This document shows positions 7,411-10,260 of a stretch of DNA of 10,260 nt, in pieces (the first letter of the stretch is position 1; every line of letters starts with the position of its first letter). Under the pieces are notes generated by a model. That model made no database searches, was not told the DNA's origin, and saw only the letters and a list, made by a program, of their open reading frames with translations. The position numbers were made by a program, and so were the translations under genes. The DNA is from Entrophospora sp. SA101 (taxonomy: Eukaryota; Glomeromycota; Glomeromycetes; Entrophosporales; Entrophosporaceae), in contig CAUDNR010004435.1 of NCBI GenBank assembly GCA_958430865.1, forward strand, positions 1-10,260. The letters run 5' to 3'.

Positions 7411-8138
7411 ATGAGGTCAAAATTCAAAGATGAACATCTCTTTGGTATGTGTATGTTAAACCATTTGTAAAAGATAATATTGGTTAAATCATTTAAATAT
7501 GTTTGTTTGTAGAAAAGTTTAAATATTTATTCTTATTAAAAAATTCATATATATATATATATATATATTTAAATAGAAAAACGTAAAGCCGAAGCTGAAA
7601 GGATTAGACAAAAATATCCTGATAGGATTCCGGTAAGTCAATAAATATATGATGATGATAATAAATACAATAAATAAAAATTTCCAAGTAGCTAAAAAAA
7701 CAAACATCTCACATCGTCTTATTAATTAATTAGGTTATATGCGAAAAAGTAGAAAAATCAGATATTGCAACAATCGATAAAAAAAAATATTTAGTTCCAG
7801 CAGATTTAACAGTTGGACAATTTGTTTATGTGATTCGTAAACGTATCAAGTTGAGCCCGGAGAAGGCAATTTTTATTTTTGTTGATGAAGTTCTTCCACC
7901 AACAGCTGCACTTATGTCAAGTATTTATGAAGAACATAAAGATGATGATGGATTCTTATATATAACGTAAGTGTTTATTATTAATTGTAGGGATATGGTG
8001 GGGTGTAGTAGATATTAGATACGGTATATGGTACATGGTATATAGTCATATTCATTATTGGAGAAAACTCATTAATTTAATTTCTTTGATTTTTTATAAA
8101 GGTATTCTGGGGAAAATACATTTGGATTTTACCAATAG
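7411..8138 (+). CDS. ATG8: Autophagy ubiquitin-like protein Atg8 (four exons)
   Basis: Exons are 7411-7444, 7577-7632, 7734-7966 and 8102-8138; all introns are GT-AG and the product is 119 residues. It is an almost full-length match to the Atg8/GABARAP family: [20 protein letters not shown], then [66 protein letters not shown], and [14 protein letters not shown]. Atg8 is conjugated to phosphatidylethanolamine on autophagosome membranes by Atg7, Atg3 and the Atg12-Atg5 complex, after Atg4 cuts behind a C-terminal glycine. That glycine is G116 here, at the same position as in yeast, followed by a three-residue tail FYQ that Atg4 would remove. An unusual point is residue 10: the normally invariant proline of the (Y/H)PFEKR motif is leucine (HLFEKR). 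The gene is conserved, intact and likely expressed, with AATAAA 20 bases past the stop. The C2H2 gene follows 417 bases downstream on the same strand. Confidence 0.97.
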
Positions 8139-8555
8139 TTGATTTGATTTGATGAGTTAATAAAGCTTAATTATCTAATTATCGTTATTCTTAATTATAT
8201 ATAGTTTGATAGTTTTTTTTTATATATATTTTATTATTGAAAAAAAAAAATTTTTTTACGCCAAAATTTTTATAAAAAGGTGGAGAAAAAAAAATTTTTA
8301 TCATGATTTTTTATTTTAAAAAAAAATTTTTTTAATCTATCTTTTTAGCAAAAAAAAATTATTTTTTCATCAGAACAAATAATCTTTTTTTTTATCACAA
8401 CAAAAAAACAAACCACTTATTATTTTATTATTTTTTTCATAACAACAACCAACAAACAAAAAAAATACTCTTATTTATTTTTTCTTCGTTCGTAAACCTT
8501 CATCTATATATATCTTTAAAAAAACAAAAACAGACAACTTGACAACAATAACAAA
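8139..8555 (+). other. ATG8 3' flank and C2H2 gene 5' region
   Basis: After the probable ATG8 3' end the sequence is long alternating A and T runs (8210-8400), then a CAA/ACAAC-rich segment (8395-8470), a TATA-like CTATATATATC (about 8502-8512) and an A/C-rich leader (AAAAACAGACAACTTGACAA) directly before the next ATG. This layout suggests the promoter and leader of the C2H2 gene. No coding stretch is seen. Confidence 0.4.
8159..8164 (+). terminator. Canonical polyadenylation signal AATAAA of ATG8
   Basis: AATAAA occurs 20 bases after the ATG8 stop codon, in GAGTTAATAAAGCTTAA. It is the standard eukaryotic signal. In DNA this AT-rich the motif is frequent by chance, so its use is plausible but not shown. 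Confidence 0.4.
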
Positions 8556-9451
8556 ATGAGTCCTTTTACCAATACTACTAACACAACAAGAACTAACAAT
8601 ACATCGGCCGCTTCTAACAGAAATAAATACTCTAAAGGTGCAAACTATTACTCGACTGATGGTAAGTATTTCCTCCCCACTGCTTTACAATAACAATAAC
8701 AATAATTTGATGAATATAATATATAGATATATTTATGTATACACATACATACATATATACATATTACTTGTTATGTTTTCATTTTTTGACATTTTATTCT
8801 ATTCTTTCATTTAGCAGTGACGGAGGAAGTGATTAGTGACCATCATCGTCATCGTAACTCTGAATTAACAATAAAATATGAAGAAAATAACCAAATAGTA
8901 ACTCCCGTTGATAGCCAAAGCGAAGAAGGTGGTAATAGTCCTCCACCATCTACTGTTTCATCAAAAACGTCATATACTTGTAACAATTGTGGTAAAAACT
9001 ATAAACATAGAAATTGTTTGGTTAAGGTAATTGTAACATCTTATCATGTGACGATGATGGTGAATTATAAGCATTTCATATTTACAAAACATTAACATCG
9101 CTTTATTATTAATAATTAAAAAGCACTTATGGGAACATCATGAAAGTTGGGATCTTTGTCTCAAATTTAACTTGACGAAACATCAACAAGTTCAAATGAT
9201 GGAGGTAACTTATTAATATAATAATGATAATCAATTGATTAGTTATCTTTATAATATTGTTGTTATTTGATTTAATTAATGAATTTTTACTAACAAAATT
9301 TTTATTTATTGATCATCATCTTTCCCAACAAAATATTAAACAACAAAAAAACTATCTCCATCACAACAAATTATATCAATCATCACTAATTATGATAATT
9401 CAACAGGCAGCGCAAATCCTGGTTGATATTGCTTGCATAGAGAAACATTAA
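8556..9451 (+). CDS. Small single C2H2 zinc-finger protein (four exons)
   Basis: Exons are 8556-8661, 8815-9026, 9124-9204 and 9407-9451; all introns are GT-AG and phases match, giving 147 residues. The N-terminal 85 residues are Ser/Thr/Asn-rich and probably disordered (MSPFTNTTNTTRTNNTSAAS). One classic finger follows: YTCNNCGKNYKHRNCLVKHL with WEHH, fitting C91-x2-C94-x12-H107-x3-H111. After it comes the conserved tail LTKHQQVQMMEAAQILVDIA. The combination KH-x-xCLxKHxWEH, then xxKHQQVQxxEAAxIL is, from memory, a conserved fungal C2H2 family of uncharacterised, presumably nuclear DNA-binding proteins. Splicing is required: the second intron interrupts the finger right before its first histidine, and the last exon encodes only 14 residues. 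The second exon begins at a tandem TAGCAG acceptor, so isoforms with or without alanine 36 are possible. No damage is seen. Confidence 0.88.
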
Positions 9452-10260
9452 TTTAAAACATGCTTATTTATTATTATTAATGATTAATTATGACAATGAC
9501 TATTGGGATTATTGGGATTAATCTTATTTCAATCCTAATAACTTTATTATATTTTTTTTTGCTTTTCTTTCCCCTTAATACAACTATTATATATATAAAT
9601 AAATAAATTTTTTTTACTCGCACTTCATTTGTACATTTTCCCCTTTTTATTTTCCAATTACCCTTTTACATATCATCTTACTATTATTATTATATTTTTT
9701 ATACACAACTACTCATTCATATACTCACATAAAACGCTTTTATACAACATAATACACAAACTCACACACATTCACGTACTCATATGCATTCAAAGATCAA
9801 TCAATTGACAAAGCAACAACAATTTAATTAAATCAAATCTACAACTATTATTATTATTTCTTTTAGCGCTTACTCTTTTATTTTCCTCATAATATTTATT
9901 TTCTTTTTCATTTTATTTTTTCTCTTCTTTTATATATCATTATTTAGGTGTGTGAGATAAAATATTATTTAGAAATATATCAAATCAATATATAGTTAAT
10001 CAAGACAATTAGAATGATTAGTCAGAGTTTGATAATGGTGATAATAATCATTAAATAATCTTATTATTTTTATTTTATATATGAGGAATTTAATAAAAAA
10101 AATTATTTATTAAAATTTCTCTTTAAATTTTTAGTAAATATTAAATTTTTTTTTTTTATTTTTTTTTTTATATATTTCTTTTTTATATATATTGCACCAT
10201 TTTTTTATAAATATACATACATTTTTTCATTTTACACACACAAAACATATACACATTATA
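9452..10260. other. Gene-free AT-rich 3' flank
   Basis: No gene is visible on either strand. The first part is probably the C2H2 3' untranslated region: a short TATTGGGATTATTGGGATTA duplication near 9500, and AATAAA motifs near 9598-9606. Bases 9610-9850 are rich in C and T with many ACTC/ACAC words (for example ACACAAACTCACACACATTC), a composition often seen in fungal promoters or leaders. The end (10090-10260) is T-rich with TATATA and ends in an ACACACAAAACATA run, which could belong to a promoter of a gene beyond the window. Confidence 0.45.

Noticed and set aside
7519..7707. Minus-strand 62-codon open frame with a hydrophobic start
   Set aside because: It covers ATG8 exon 2 and flanking introns in antisense; the hydrophobicity and Tyr-Ile run come from TATATA repeats.
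8210..8400. Poly-A/poly-T tracts as retrotransposon tails
   Set aside because: Such tracts occur throughout the window without target duplications or neighbouring retroelement coding sequence.
8817..9095. Independent 92-codon protein starting at a GTG
   Set aside because: It is the second exon of the C2H2 gene read through into the next intron; the real start is the ATG at 8556 in the upstream exon.
9257..9451. Plus-strand 64-codon open frame beginning with MLLFDLINEF
   Set aside because: Most of it is intron sequence of the C2H2 gene; only the last 14 codons are its real final exon.
1..10260. tRNA, rRNA, CRISPR arrays, bacterial operons or ribosome-binding sites
   Set aside because: None of the expected structures or motifs was seen, and introns in every gene show that the DNA is eukaryotic.

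Overview
The window looks like nuclear DNA of an arbuscular mycorrhizal fungus (Glomeromycotina), most probably Rhizophagus or a close relative. The evidence is the very AT-rich sequence with long A/T runs, short GT-AG introns of about 80 to 200 bases, a BTB-TLDc protein of the type greatly expanded in these fungi, a methyltransferase pseudogene of another expanded family, and a high density of small terminal-inverted-repeat elements. No bacterial, viral or organellar genes were seen.

Layout. Bases 1-1743 carry no intact gene. They hold a roughly 720-base inverted-repeat element (821-1541) with a 167-base pogo/Tigger-like miniature element (1194-1360) nested inside it. A two-exon BTB-BACK-like-TLDc gene follows (1744-3405, 526 residues), with a run of 13 GAT codons inside its BTB domain. 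Bases 3406-4120 are non-coding. From 4121 to 5813 lies a broken class I methyltransferase gene, split by a 494-base hAT-type deletion element (4475-4968) that has a perfect 8-base target duplication and keeps, on the other strand, the start of its transposase with a BED-finger-like remnant.

On the minus strand, 5928-6673 holds four clean exons encoding only the C-terminal end of the FACT histone chaperone subunit Pob3/SSRP1. The remaining two thirds of that protein are missing from the window. Next come two complete plus-strand housekeeping-type genes: ATG8 (7411-8138, four exons, 119 residues) and a small single-finger C2H2 protein (8556-9451, four exons, 147 residues). Bases 9452-10260 are non-coding.

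The genes do not form a pathway. The window reads as a junction between a repeat-rich, decaying accessory section (about 1-7000: transposons, BTB gene, pseudogene, orphan gene fragment) and a conserved gene section (about 7000-9450: ATG8 and the C2H2 gene, head to tail). No new biological system was found. The best observations are the dated hAT insertion into the methyltransferase pseudogene, the orphan Pob3 tail and the nested transposon. All splice sites were assigned by eye from GT-AG signals, reading frame and family conservation, without transcript data.
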